Source: Thermomicrobiales bacterium (GTDB taxonomy: Bacteria; Chloroflexota; Chloroflexia; Thermomicrobiales; UBA6265). From it: a stretch of 38,798 nucleotides of DNA. The position numbers and the translations under genes were made by a program. Shown here piece by piece: positions 10,653 through 19,136 of the stretch (position 1 is the first letter of the stretch; each line of letters starts with the position of its first letter). The notes below the pieces were generated by a model. The model had not been told where the DNA came from and did not search any database. It worked only from the letters and a program-made list of their open reading frames with translations. The stretch lies in NCBI GenBank assembly GCA_020432165.1, contig JAGQGU010000032.1, positions 1 to 38,798 of the forward strand. Direction: 5' to 3'.

Positions 10653-11617
10653 TATGAGTCCTTTCCCGCACGAAATTGCGGATTCGCGACGCCAACAATA
10701 TCCATAATCGAAGCGCATCCCTGCGCATCCAACCAGGTCTGCAAGTCATCAATCAGTTGAATCGGAGCAACTGGGTGGCTGAAGCAGACGGTGCCCATCT
10801 CAATCGCCGTCGCTCCAGCCATGAAGAACTCGAGCGCATCGTTCAATCCAAAAATGCCACCGAGACCAATGATGGGAATATCGACCGCCTGAGCAACCTG
10901 ATAAACCTGGCGCACGGCAACCGGCTTCACTGCCGGTCCGCTGAGTCCACCGGTTGTATTGGCAATGCGACTCCTGCGGGTGACAGGATCAATGCTCATG
11001 CCGACAAGCGTATTGATGAGGCTGATGGCATCGACACCCTGCTCGGCCACGGCAGCAGCGATCTCTGCGATATCGACCGCACCGGGACTGAGCTTGATGA
11101 TAACCGGCAGTGTCGTCGCCTCGCGGACAGCCCGGGAGACATCCGCGCTCATGCGAGCATCCCAGCCGAAGCAGAAGCCGCCAGCGTGGATATTCGGGCA
11201 ACTGATATTCACTTCCAAAGCGGCGACACCGGGAACATCGTCCAGTTTGCGCGCCATTTCGGCAAACTCCTCCACCGTATCGGCCGAGAAATTGACAATG
11301 GCGGGAACATCCCAATGTTCCCAGATCGGTGGATACTTCTTGATAAAGGCATCGATACCAGGATTCTGCAGACCGATCGCGTTGAGCATGCCAGCCGGGG
11401 TTTCGGTGATACGCGGCATTGGATTACCAGCACGTGGCTGGGAGGTGATGCCCTTGCTGCAGAATGCGCCCAGCCTCTGCACATCGATAACGTGACTATA
11501 TTCCTGACCATAGCCAAAACAGCCAGAGGCGGGAATAACCGGATTGCGCAAGATCAATTCGCGTGGATTATGTGGCGCGAGATCGACTTGCAAGCTGGCG
11601 CGAGTCTGTGTGCTCAT
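10652..11617 (-). CDS. pyrD: Dihydroorotate dehydrogenase, class 1B catalytic subunit
   Basis: A 321-residue FMN enzyme that oxidises dihydroorotate to orotate in the cytoplasm. The catalytic Cys is C140 in VNISCPNIHAGG, which marks class 1 enzymes, and the adjacent pyrK identifies class 1B, whose electron acceptor is NAD+. The C-terminal FMN phosphate region reads IIGLGGIFGLNDALEFFMAG. The ATG at 11617 overlaps the pyrK stop as ATGA; a GTG at 11623 is less likely. The stop overlaps the pyrE start by one base. Confidence 0.95.
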   Translation of the reverse strand: MSTQTRASLQVDLAPHNPRELILRNPVIPASGCFGYGQEYSHVIDVQRLGAFCSKGITSQPRAGNPMPRITETPAGMLNAIGLQNPGIDAFIKKYPPIWEHWDVPAIVNFSADTVEEFAEMARKLDDVPGVAALEVNISCPNIHAGGFCFGWDARMSADVSRAVREATTLPVIIKLSPGAVDIAEIAAAVAEQGVDAISLINTLVGMSIDPVTRRSRIANTTGGLSGPAVKPVAVRQVYQVAQAVDIPIIGLGGIFGLNDALEFFMAGATAIEMGTVCFSHPVAPIQLIDDLQTWLDAQGCASIMDIVGVANPQFRAGKDS

Positions 11618-12432
11618 CCCCACACCACACTTTCCATATCGAAAACGGGGCCATCGACACAGCTCGCCTTCATACCCTTCTTCGTCTCAACCACACACCC
11701 GAGGCAAGCACCGACGCCACAGGCCATGGTGCGCTCGACACTGATCTGCACTTGCGGTCCTTTACCGAAGCGATGCTGCAGAATCACATTCCGTAACGCC
11801 GCCATCATCGGAGTCGGGCCGCAGGTGAAGATCTGATCGGCCCAGGTGAGGTAGTTTGCGGCGAGTTCGGTGACAAAGCCCTTGTGTCCGGCGCTGCCAT
11901 CCTCGGTCGCAACGATGTACTCAACGGCATGGGGAAGCTCGCTGGCATCCAGCAACTGATCTTCACGACGGGCACCGAGCAGATAGACCACGCTCTTACC
12001 CTGGGCCACAGCTTGCTCACTCAGCATCTTCAATGGCGCCGCACCAACACCACCAGCAACCATCAAGAGATGGGAGCTTCTCGGGGCGACCTCGTAATGG
12101 TTTCCGAGTATCCCAAGCACATTCAGCGATTGCCCCGGCTGTTGATCGACAATCCATTGCCCTCCCCTGCCATACGGCCGAATCAGGAGGGTCATCGTGT
12201 TGGCGGCGGCATCAATACCGTAGATCGAATAGGGACGCCGTAGCAAGGGATCAAATGAGCCAGCACCGCTCGGTAAAACATTCACAAAGTGACCCGGCTC
12301 GATATGTTGAGCGAGTCCTTCGGGCATCGTGAAGGTAACGAGATATGAATCGCCCATGATGGTGCGATTCGCCGTGATCTCGCCTGTCCATTCCCGCACC
12401 GGTGCCGATGCCTTGCCTAGCACTGCTGCCAT
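11614..12432 (-). CDS. pyrK: Dihydroorotate dehydrogenase electron transfer subunit
   Basis: A 272-residue flavo-iron-sulfur protein that passes electrons from PyrD to NAD+. The FAD-binding RPYS motif is at residues 66-69, the NAD-binding GGVGAAP is at 127-133, and CGPTPMM begins at 204. The [2Fe-2S] ligands C238, C243, C246 and C258 form the usual C-x4-C-x2-C-x11-C pattern. The ATG at 12432 has a GGGAGGGG ribosome site. It overlaps pyrD by four bases. The 148 bases upstream, before carB ends, contain a perfect palindrome and a 41-base tandem repeat, which is unusual inside this otherwise compact operon. Confidence 0.96.
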   Translation of the reverse strand: MAAVLGKASAPVREWTGEITANRTIMGDSYLVTFTMPEGLAQHIEPGHFVNVLPSGAGSFDPLLRRPYSIYGIDAAANTMTLLIRPYGRGGQWIVDQQPGQSLNVLGILGNHYEVAPRSSHLLMVAGGVGAAPLKMLSEQAVAQGKSVVYLLGARREDQLLDASELPHAVEYIVATEDGSAGHKGFVTELAANYLTWADQIFTCGPTPMMAALRNVILQHRFGKGPQVQISVERTMACGVGACLGCVVETKKGMKASCVDGPVFDMESVVWG

Positions 12433-12446
12433 TGCCCCTCCCGATG

Positions 12447-12467
12447 ATCAGTGGCCAGGCCACTGAT
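12447..12467. repeat. 21-base palindrome upstream of pyrK
   Basis: Ten-base arms ATCAGTGGCC and GGCCACTGAT flank a single A. The palindrome sits just before the pyrK ribosome site, between that site and the 41-base repeat array. In mRNA it would form a hairpin after opening a few central pairs. It might modulate translation or stabilise processed RNA, but no role can be read from sequence. Confidence 0.7.
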
Positions 12468-12469
12468 TC

Positions 12470-12581
12470 GGGTGGACACCCTGCGGGGTCCACCCCTACG
12501 TGATGATACCGGGCGGATACCTTCCGGGGTCCACCCCCATGTGATGATACCGGGTGGACACCCTGCGGGGTCCACCCCTAC
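12470..12581. repeat. 41-base tandem hairpin repeat within the pyr operon
   Basis: Two full 41-base units (12470-12510 and 12511-12551; 35 of 41 bases identical by eye) are followed by a 30-base partial unit (12552-12581) identical to the start of unit one. Each unit holds a GGGTGGAC/GTCCACCC-type stem with a CCTGCGGG core, weakened in unit two. The partial unit runs up to the carB stop codon. There are too few units and no unique spacers, so it is not a CRISPR; a REP-like palindromic family is more likely. Confidence 0.85.
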
Positions 12582-15500
12582 TAGTACCCGAACATCTCCT
12601 GGCGATACATCTGGATGGGCTCAACGCTATACATGGCAGCAGCCTTCTCCATCGCATCGACAACCGTACGCGCGGTGTCCAGGCTGGTAATACATGGTAT
12701 ACCGCGCTCCACCGCTGCACGACGAATACTGAGCCCGTCCAGGATGTCCTTGTTCGCCTGACCCGGAGTATTGATGACGCCATCGACGGTGCCATCCAGG
12801 ATCACATCCAACATATCCGGCGAACCGCGGCCGATTCGCTTGGTGGTGAACTGCACCGGCATACCGGCGCGTTCAATCATGGCAGCGGTGCCCTCCGTGG
12901 CATAAAGCTTGTAGCCCATCCGCGCCAGACTGGTGATCATCCCGAGAGCATCGCTTTTATCTTCGTCGGCAAGCGAGATCAGGATCGAACCCTTCGGAGG
13001 CAACGCCAGACCCGATGCGATTAGCGCCTTGAAGAAGGCCGAGCTAAAGCTACGATCGATGCCCATCACCTCACCGGTCGAACGCATCTCCGGTCCGAGG
13101 TGGACCTCAACGCCGCGCAGTTTGGCCATACTGAAGACGGGGGCTTTCACTGCTGTCAGCGGTTGCCGCGGCCAGAGTCCGCCCTCATACCCCTGCTCCT
13201 TAAGCGAGATGCCCAGACCAATGTTTGTGGCAAGCCTCACCATCGGTACGCCGGTGGCTTTGCTCAGGAAAGGCACCGTGCGGCTTGAACGCGGGTTCAC
13301 CTCCAACACATAGAGATGTCCGGCGTGGATGACGTACTGGATATTGATGAGCCCCCGCGCGTTCAACCCGAGTGCGATCCGCGTGGTGTAATCGATAATC
13401 GTCTCCACCTCAGCCGGATAGAGATTAATCGCCGGGTAGACTGCGAAGCTATCGCCGCTATGCACACCGGCACGCTCGATATGCTCCATGATTCCGGGAA
13501 TAAGCACCCGCTCGCCATCACAGATGGCATCGACTTCGACTTCCTTACCCATGAGGTACTTGTCGACGAGGATCGGGTGATCGGCAGTCATATTCGCATG
13601 ACGATGGATGTAGTTCTGTAAATCGGAAGCGCTGTGCACGACTTCCATGGCACGACCACCAAGCACATAGCTCGGTCGCACCAACACCGGATAGCCAACG
13701 CGTCGAGCTACAGCTTCCGCATCGGCAAGACTGGTTACCGCGGCACCTTCCGGCTGCGGGATATCAAGCGAGCGCAAGAAATCGCCAAAGCGGTCACGAT
13801 CCTCGGCAAGATCGATGGAATCGAGACTGGATCCGAGGATCGGTGCGCCAGCGGCGGTTAGTGGTGCGGCGAGATTGATCGCGGTCTGACCACCAAACTG
13901 CACAATCATCGGCGGATAGTTGTCCGCCTCACCATCGGCTTCGTGGCGCATGATCTCCTCTACCGATTCGGCATCGAGCGGCTCGAAATAGAGGCGATCG
14001 GAGGCATCAAAGTCGGTGGAAACCGTCTCCGGATTGGAGTTGACCATGATCGACTTCAGACCAGCACTCTGCAGCGCGCGCGCCGCCTGCACCGAGCAAT
14101 AGTCGAACTCGATACCCTGGCCGATACGAATCGGACCAGACCCAACCACGACTGCGCGCATACCACCGAGCGGAGTCGCTTCATCCTCCTGCTCGTAGGT
14201 GCTGTAGAAATACGGTGTCCGCGCCTCAAACTCGCCAGCGCAGGTATCAACCATCTTGTAGACCGGTGCCATACCAAGTTCGCGTCGTTGCGCAGTCACG
14301 CTCTTGGCGCTCTGGTTGGAGAGCGTAGCGATCTGGCGATCGCTAAAGCCCATCTGCTTGGCGCGCCAGAGTGTATCCGGCTGAACATCACCGGTAGCCA
14401 GTGTCTGCTCAATCTCGACGATGTTGTGGAATTTCTCCAGGAACCAGAGATCAATCGCGCTGAGTGCGTGGATCTCCTCAATGGTGACGCCGCGTCGCAA
14501 CGCAGCCATCACGGCCCACAGTCGCAGATCCGTGGGATGGGAGATGAAGTGTTTGATCGTCTCGAGATTATCGCCCCACTCCGGATCTTCCCAAAGCAGA
14601 TCCTTGGCGTTCGTTTCCAGCGACCGCACAGCCTTCTGCATCGATCCCTCGAAGGTGCGATCAATAGCCATGACTTCGCCAGTGGCTTTCATCTGGGTGG
14701 TGACCGTACGGTCGGCCTTCGGGAACTTGTCGAATGGCCAGCGCGGAATCTTGGTAACCACGTAGTCGAGCGCAGGTTCAAAGGCGGCAGTTGTCTTACC
14801 CGTCACCACATTCGTCAACTCGCTCAGACGCTTGCCCGCAGCGATCTTGGCGGAGATACGCGCGATCGGGTAGCCGGTCGCCTTGGAAGCAAGTGCCGAG
14901 CTGCGGCTCACACGCGGATTGACCTCGATCACACCATACTCGAACGAGTTTGGATTGAGCGCATACTGCACATTGCAGCCACCCTCAATACCGAGCGCGC
15001 GGATGATGTTCAACGCCGATGTGCGCAGCATCTGGTACTCGTAGTCCGAGAGTGTCTGGCTCGGTGCCACAACGATACTATCGCCGGTGTGCACGCCCAT
15101 CGGATCGATATTTTCCATATTGCAGATGGTGATGCAGGTATCGGCACCATCGCGCATGACCTCGTACTCGATCTCTTTCCAACCGAGCAGGCTGCGCTCC
15201 AACAACACCTGGCGAATGGGACTGGCGTTGAGACCGCTGGTGACGATCTTGTCTAACTCTTCCATCGTATACGCCACACCGCCGCCGGTACCGCCAAGCG
15301 TGTATGCCGGACGGATAACCATCGGCAACGGTACGATCTCGGCGAAAGCACGCGCTTCCTCGACGCTGTGGATGATCTGCCCCTCGATTGCCGGTTCGCC
15401 GATACGCCCCAGCAAATCCTTGAAGAGCTCGCGATCCTCCGCCATCTGGATGGCCGATAGCGGTGTACCCAGCAGGCGCACACCATAGTGATCGAGGATG

Positions 15501-15820
15501 CCCAGCTCACTTACCTTCACGGCAAGATTGAGTCCGGTCTGCCCACCGATCGTAGCCAGCATGCCCTCGGGTCGTTCCCGCTGAATTACGCGACGGATAA
15601 CGTCTGGTGTCAGCGGTTCGATATAGACGGCATCAGCGATATCTTCGTCCGTCATGATCGTGGCGGGGTTGGAGTTGACGAGAATGGTACGGATGCCTTC
15701 CTCGCGCAAACTCTGGCACGCCTGCGTGCCGGCGTAATCGAACTCCGCCGCCTGCCCGATCACAATCGGACCAGAGCCGATGACCAATACACTTTCTGGC
15801 TTCTTTGTCGTATCAGGCAC
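12581..15820 (-). CDS. carB: Carbamoyl phosphate synthase large subunit
   Basis: A 1079-residue subunit that makes carbamoyl phosphate from bicarbonate, ATP and ammonia passed from CarA, for pyrimidine and arginine synthesis. Two homologous ATP-grasp halves are visible, each opening with a GSGPIxIGQ..EFDY motif and containing an EVNPR segment. A C-terminal MGS-like allosteric domain ends the protein (INTPGQA region). The size is close to E. coli CarB, 1073. I prefer the GTG at 15820: GAGGGAG lies nine bases upstream, and the start overlaps the carA stop by eight bases. A TTG at 15829 would abut that ribosome site. Confidence 0.97.
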   Translation of the reverse strand: MPDTTKKPESVLVIGSGPIVIGQAAEFDYAGTQACQSLREEGIRTILVNSNPATIMTDEDIADAVYIEPLTPDVIRRVIQRERPEGMLATIGGQTGLNLAVKVSELGILDHYGVRLLGTPLSAIQMAEDRELFKDLLGRIGEPAIEGQIIHSVEEARAFAEIVPLPMVIRPAYTLGGTGGGVAYTMEELDKIVTSGLNASPIRQVLLERSLLGWKEIEYEVMRDGADTCITICNMENIDPMGVHTGDSIVVAPSQTLSDYEYQMLRTSALNIIRALGIEGGCNVQYALNPNSFEYGVIEVNPRVSRSSALASKATGYPIARISAKIAAGKRLSELTNVVTGKTTAAFEPALDYVVTKIPRWPFDKFPKADRTVTTQMKATGEVMAIDRTFEGSMQKAVRSLETNAKDLLWEDPEWGDNLETIKHFISHPTDLRLWAVMAALRRGVTIEEIHALSAIDLWFLEKFHNIVEIEQTLATGDVQPDTLWRAKQMGFSDRQIATLSNQSAKSVTAQRRELGMAPVYKMVDTCAGEFEARTPYFYSTYEQEDEATPLGGMRAVVVGSGPIRIGQGIEFDYCSVQAARALQSAGLKSIMVNSNPETVSTDFDASDRLYFEPLDAESVEEIMRHEADGEADNYPPMIVQFGGQTAINLAAPLTAAGAPILGSSLDSIDLAEDRDRFGDFLRSLDIPQPEGAAVTSLADAEAVARRVGYPVLVRPSYVLGGRAMEVVHSASDLQNYIHRHANMTADHPILVDKYLMGKEVEVDAICDGERVLIPGIMEHIERAGVHSGDSFAVYPAINLYPAEVETIIDYTTRIALGLNARGLINIQYVIHAGHLYVLEVNPRSSRTVPFLSKATGVPMVRLATNIGLGISLKEQGYEGGLWPRQPLTAVKAPVFSMAKLRGVEVHLGPEMRSTGEVMGIDRSFSSAFFKALIASGLALPPKGSILISLADEDKSDALGMITSLARMGYKLYATEGTAAMIERAGMPVQFTTKRIGRGSPDMLDVILDGTVDGVINTPGQANKDILDGLSIRRAAVERGIPCITSLDTARTVVDAMEKAAAMYSVEPIQMYRQEMFGY

Positions 15821-16958
15821 CAGCGCCAACTCCCTCGGTGGTTTTTCCAGAAATCAAGGCAACAAATTCGTCGAAGAGCACACTATTATCGGCCGGACCA
15901 GGGGCGGATTCCGGGTGGAACTGCACACTCAACACCGGAATCTCGGCATGAGTCAATCCCTCCACCGAGCCATCGTTCAGATTGCGTAGCGCTACTTTCC
16001 AGCCATCGGCTTCCGGAATCGAATCGCTCGTGACCTGGAAGCTGTGGTTCTGCGCGGTCATGGTAACGCGACCGTTGCGATGATCGATGACCGGTTGATT
16101 ACCACCGCGGTGACCAAACTTCAGCTTGGTCGTTTCCGCTCCGATTGCCCGCGCGAGCAATTGATGCCCCAGGCAAATGCCGAAGTATGGTCGTCGGTCC
16201 TCAATCAAATGGCGGACGACATCCAGGCCATCATCGAGATTGGCGGGATCGCCAGGACCCGGCGAGACAATGACACCATCGGGATCGATCTCTGCAATGC
16301 GGCTGTACGGTGTGCCATAGGGCAACACCCGCACCCGGGCGCCGCGGCGCGTGAGTGAATCGATAATGTTCTGCTTCACTCCGCAATCGAGTACAACCAC
16401 GGTCGGGCCATCGTTCTCATCACCGAAGGTGACCTCTTCCATGCCCTGCACTTCGCCGACCACATCGCGGTCACCTGGCAACGGTGCATTCTGGGCACGA
16501 GCGATGATCTCTTCATCAGAGAGATTGTTAGCGTTATGGATCAGCACTGCGCGGAGATCGCCAACGGAACGGATGTGGCGAGTAAGCGCGCGAGTATCGA
16601 TGCCCGCGATACCGGGAACACCCGCGTTAGCCAGATAGTCGTGAATAGTGCCACTACTGCGCCAATTACTCGGGAAGTCAGCCGCCTCGCGCACGATCAG
16701 GCCAGCAATCCATGGCTGTCGACTCTGATCGTCGTCGTGATTGACCCCGTAGTTGCCGATCAGCGGATAGGTCATGCAGACGATCTGTCCGCGGAAGCTG
16801 GGATCGGTACAGACCTCCTGATACCCGGTCATTGAGGTAGTAAAAACCACCTCGCCAGCACCCTCGGTATCGGCACCAAAACCGGTTCCCCGAAAGATTG
16901 TGCCGTCGGCGAGCGCGAGAACGGCATCCCAGGCTGGTTGATATTGCTTACTCGGCAC
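15813..16958 (-). CDS. carA: Carbamoyl phosphate synthase small subunit
   Basis: A 381-residue glutaminase subunit that releases ammonia from glutamine for CarB. The N-terminal domain starts at the ALADGTIFRG segment. The class I amidotransferase domain has the nucleophile Cys in YFGICLGHQLLARAIG and the His/Glu pair in VQFHPESAPGP. I favour a GTG start at 16958: GGAGAGG lies about nine bases before it, and it overlaps pyrC by only 11 bases. The ATG at 16976 has no good ribosome site. The end overlaps carB. Both car genes therefore probably use GTG starts within coupled overlaps. Confidence 0.95.
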   Translation of the reverse strand: MPSKQYQPAWDAVLALADGTIFRGTGFGADTEGAGEVVFTTSMTGYQEVCTDPSFRGQIVCMTYPLIGNYGVNHDDDQSRQPWIAGLIVREAADFPSNWRSSGTIHDYLANAGVPGIAGIDTRALTRHIRSVGDLRAVLIHNANNLSDEEIIARAQNAPLPGDRDVVGEVQGMEEVTFGDENDGPTVVVLDCGVKQNIIDSLTRRGARVRVLPYGTPYSRIAEIDPDGVIVSPGPGDPANLDDGLDVVRHLIEDRRPYFGICLGHQLLARAIGAETTKLKFGHRGGNQPVIDHRNGRVTMTAQNHSFQVTSDSIPEADGWKVALRNLNDGSVEGLTHAEIPVLSVQFHPESAPGPADNSVLFDEFVALISGKTTEGVGAGA

Positions 16959-18267
16959 GATGCTGTACCTCTCCATCCACAATCGTCATTACCGCACGGC
17001 CGCGTAGTGTGCGACCAAGCAATGCGGTGTTCTTGCTCTTCGTCTGCAGCGACTCGGGAGTCACCAACCATTCCTGCTCCGGAGCGAAGACAGTCACATT
17101 GGCCACCGCACCCTCGGTGAGTGTTGGTGCCTCAATCCGAAGAATCTTTGCTGGCTCAGTCGTCCAACGCAGCACCAGATCGTTCACTGAAAGGTGTCCG
17201 GCCCGCACCAGCGCATAGGTTAGCGGGAAGGCGAACTCGAGCCCGCTCATACCCATCGCCGCTTTGGTGTAGTCAGCAGGCTTGTCGCTCTCGGCATGCG
17301 GGGCGTGGTCGGTGCCGAAACAATCGAACCAACCATCCTGCAACGCCTTCAAGAGCTTCTGCGTATCCGAAACCGGACGCAGTGGCGGATTCACCTTGGT
17401 GTTCGGATCGAGCGGTGCTGCCATCGCCACCACTGGTTCTATTGTATTGTGCAATTCGCGACTTCCGGCCACCCATTCATCGCTCATCACCAGGTGATGC
17501 GGCATAACCTCCGCCGTGACGTGCACACCGCGCTCACGATACTGCTGAATGATCTCGATGCCGCGCCCCGTACTGACATGGCAGACATGGAGCCAGCCAC
17601 CAGTGAGTTCCGTGAGCATACAATCGCGCGCGATGATGATCTCCTCGGCGGCCGACGGGATTCCTTCGACACCAAGCGTCCGTGAAACCTCGCCCTCATT
17701 CATTGCACCGTGAGCGATTGCCTTATCCTCGCAATGCACGATGACAGGGCGCCCAAGGCGGGCACTCGCTTCCAGACAGCGGCGCATGATCGCGCTATCC
17801 GGTGTGGAATCACCATCGTCGCTCCAACCGATAGCCCCGGCTTCGATCACGGCGTCGTAGTCGACATCCATCTTGCCTTCGCGACCGCGCGTGATGGTCG
17901 CAATCGGATAGACGCGGCAGTGGCCGTTGGCGCGGACATCGTCCAGTAGCGCGCCAATCACCTCGGGCGAATCGAGCGTTGGCTTCGTGTTTGGCATGCA
18001 CGCTACGGCCATAAAACCACCAGCGGCGGCGGCGGCAGTTCCGGTCTGGACGGTTTCCTTGTAATCCAGCCCCGGTTGGCGGAGATGCACATGTACATCA
18101 ATCCAGGCCGGCGTGATGATGCATTCTGCGGCGTCGATCACCTCAACGTCAGCAGGCAGACTGGCGGTATCTACAATCCGACCATCACGAATGGCGAGAT
18201 CGCGTACCTCGTCGATATCCGCGCCTGGGTCAACCAAACGTCCATTTCTGATCAGCAAAGTAGTCAT
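16948..18267 (-). CDS. pyrC: Dihydroorotase
   Basis: A 439-residue amidohydrolase that cyclises carbamoyl aspartate to dihydroorotate, the third step of pyrimidine synthesis. The zinc-binding HVHLRQPG starts at residue 59, later ligands lie in IVHCED and HVCHVSTGRG, and the catalytic Asp is in FGTDHAPHA. The ATG at 18267 is chosen because GGGAGAAGG precedes it. It is the first gene of the pyr operon in this window. pyrB and pyrR, which often sit upstream, are not here; the divergent endonuclease gene begins about 170 bases away. Confidence 0.96.
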   Translation of the reverse strand: MTTLLIRNGRLVDPGADIDEVRDLAIRDGRIVDTASLPADVEVIDAAECIITPAWIDVHVHLRQPGLDYKETVQTGTAAAAAGGFMAVACMPNTKPTLDSPEVIGALLDDVRANGHCRVYPIATITRGREGKMDVDYDAVIEAGAIGWSDDGDSTPDSAIMRRCLEASARLGRPVIVHCEDKAIAHGAMNEGEVSRTLGVEGIPSAAEEIIIARDCMLTELTGGWLHVCHVSTGRGIEIIQQYRERGVHVTAEVMPHHLVMSDEWVAGSRELHNTIEPVVAMAAPLDPNTKVNPPLRPVSDTQKLLKALQDGWFDCFGTDHAPHAESDKPADYTKAAMGMSGLEFAFPLTYALVRAGHLSVNDLVLRWTTEPAKILRIEAPTLTEGAVANVTVFAPEQEWLVTPESLQTKSKNTALLGRTLRGRAVMTIVDGEVQHRAE

Positions 18268-18310
18268 CGTCCTTCTCCCTGGTAGACGTTCAGTGCAGAC
18301 ACGTGTCCAC

Positions 18311-18348
18311 AAAAAGAAAGCCCCGGAACCGTGAAAACGGTTCGAGGC
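18311..18348 (-). terminator. Attenuator-like terminator in the pyr operon leader
   Basis: Read on the minus strand, a 12-pair stem (GCCTCGAACCGT against ACGGTTCCGGGGC, one bulged C and one G-T pair) with a TTTC loop is followed by TTTCTTTTT. This is an intrinsic terminator only 44 bases before the pyrC start. No minus-strand gene lies just upstream, so it most likely controls read-through into pyrC rather than ending another gene. A GAGAGG segment about 55 bases upstream (near 18409-18402) recalls the PyrR RNA loop, but the match is incomplete. Confidence 0.75.
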
Positions 18349-18437
18349 CGGCAATTCTGCAGTAGAGTTGTTGGGTACTTAGGTGGCATCCGGTGGAGCG
18401 ATCCTCTCGGCATTCGGACAAACTAAAGAATACTACC

Positions 18438-19136
18438 ATGCGTGACAGTGATCTGCATCCGACAGATGAAGAACAGGAGAAGTTCGATGAGATCGAGCGG
18501 CTGCTTGACGCAACCTACGGTCCGCGCATATTGCGCGCGAACGGCGATCCTGTCAGCGAACTGGTCGGCACCATCCTCTCTCAGAATACCAGCGATGTGA
18601 ACACCGCTCGCACCTTTGCCAGTCTGCGTGAAGAGTTCCCGAGTTGGGAGGATGTGATTGAGGCGGACACCGCCGATGTCCGCGATGCTATTCGCATGGG
18701 TGGACTAAGCAATATCAAGGCACCGCGGATTCAAAAGGTGCTTAAGGCGATCCTGGATGAATGCGGAGCACTGGATATCTCATTTCTGCAATCAATGGAG
18801 CCAGCTGAGGCCCAGGCGTGGCTGACGAACCTGGACGGAATTGGGCCGAAGACTGCCGCGTGCGTGCTGCTCTTCAGTCTCGGCATGCCCGTTATGCCGG
18901 TAGACACCCACGTTGGTCGGGTGATGACCAGGCTCGGCGTAGTCCCTGATCGCACAAGCACACTCCGCAAAGAGCGGATTATTGAATCCTTAATCGGAGA
19001 CGACGCCCACAGGATGTATGCTGTTCATGTGGAAACGATCACCCACGGGCGGCAGATCTGCCGCGCCCAGAAACCCCGCTGCGAGATTTGCCCGTTGCAA
19101 TCAGTATGTACGTATTATCAGGAACGCATTGCATGA
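18438..19136 (+). CDS. nth: Endonuclease III-type DNA glycosylase/AP lyase
   Basis: A 232-residue HhH-GPD base-excision repair enzyme. The helix-hairpin-helix LDGIGPKTA carries the catalytic Lys (K138), and the conserved Asp is D156 in MPVDTHVG. The C-terminal [4Fe-4S] ligands C208, C215, C218 and C224 give the classical C-x6-C-x2-C-x5-C spacing. The ATG at 18438 is used; a GTG at 18393 would add an atypical 15 residues, and neither start has a strong ribosome site. The stop overlaps the next gene start as ATGA. It could favour oxidised pyrimidines or other lesions; specificity is not visible. Confidence 0.92.
   Translation: MRDSDLHPTDEEQEKFDEIERLLDATYGPRILRANGDPVSELVGTILSQNTSDVNTARTFASLREEFPSWEDVIEADTADVRDAIRMGGLSNIKAPRIQKVLKAILDECGALDISFLQSMEPAEAQAWLTNLDGIGPKTAACVLLFSLGMPVMPVDTHVGRVMTRLGVVPDRTSTLRKERIIESLIGDDAHRMYAVHVETITHGRQICRAQKPRCEICPLQSVCTYYQERIA

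Noticed and set aside
12470-12581. 41-base repeats considered as a CRISPR array
   Set aside because: The units abut without unique spacers, there are fewer than three full copies, and no cas genes are nearby.
13943-15256. A 437-codon plus-strand frame opposite carB
   Set aside because: Antisense to an intact, highly conserved carB; no motif or ribosome site supports it.
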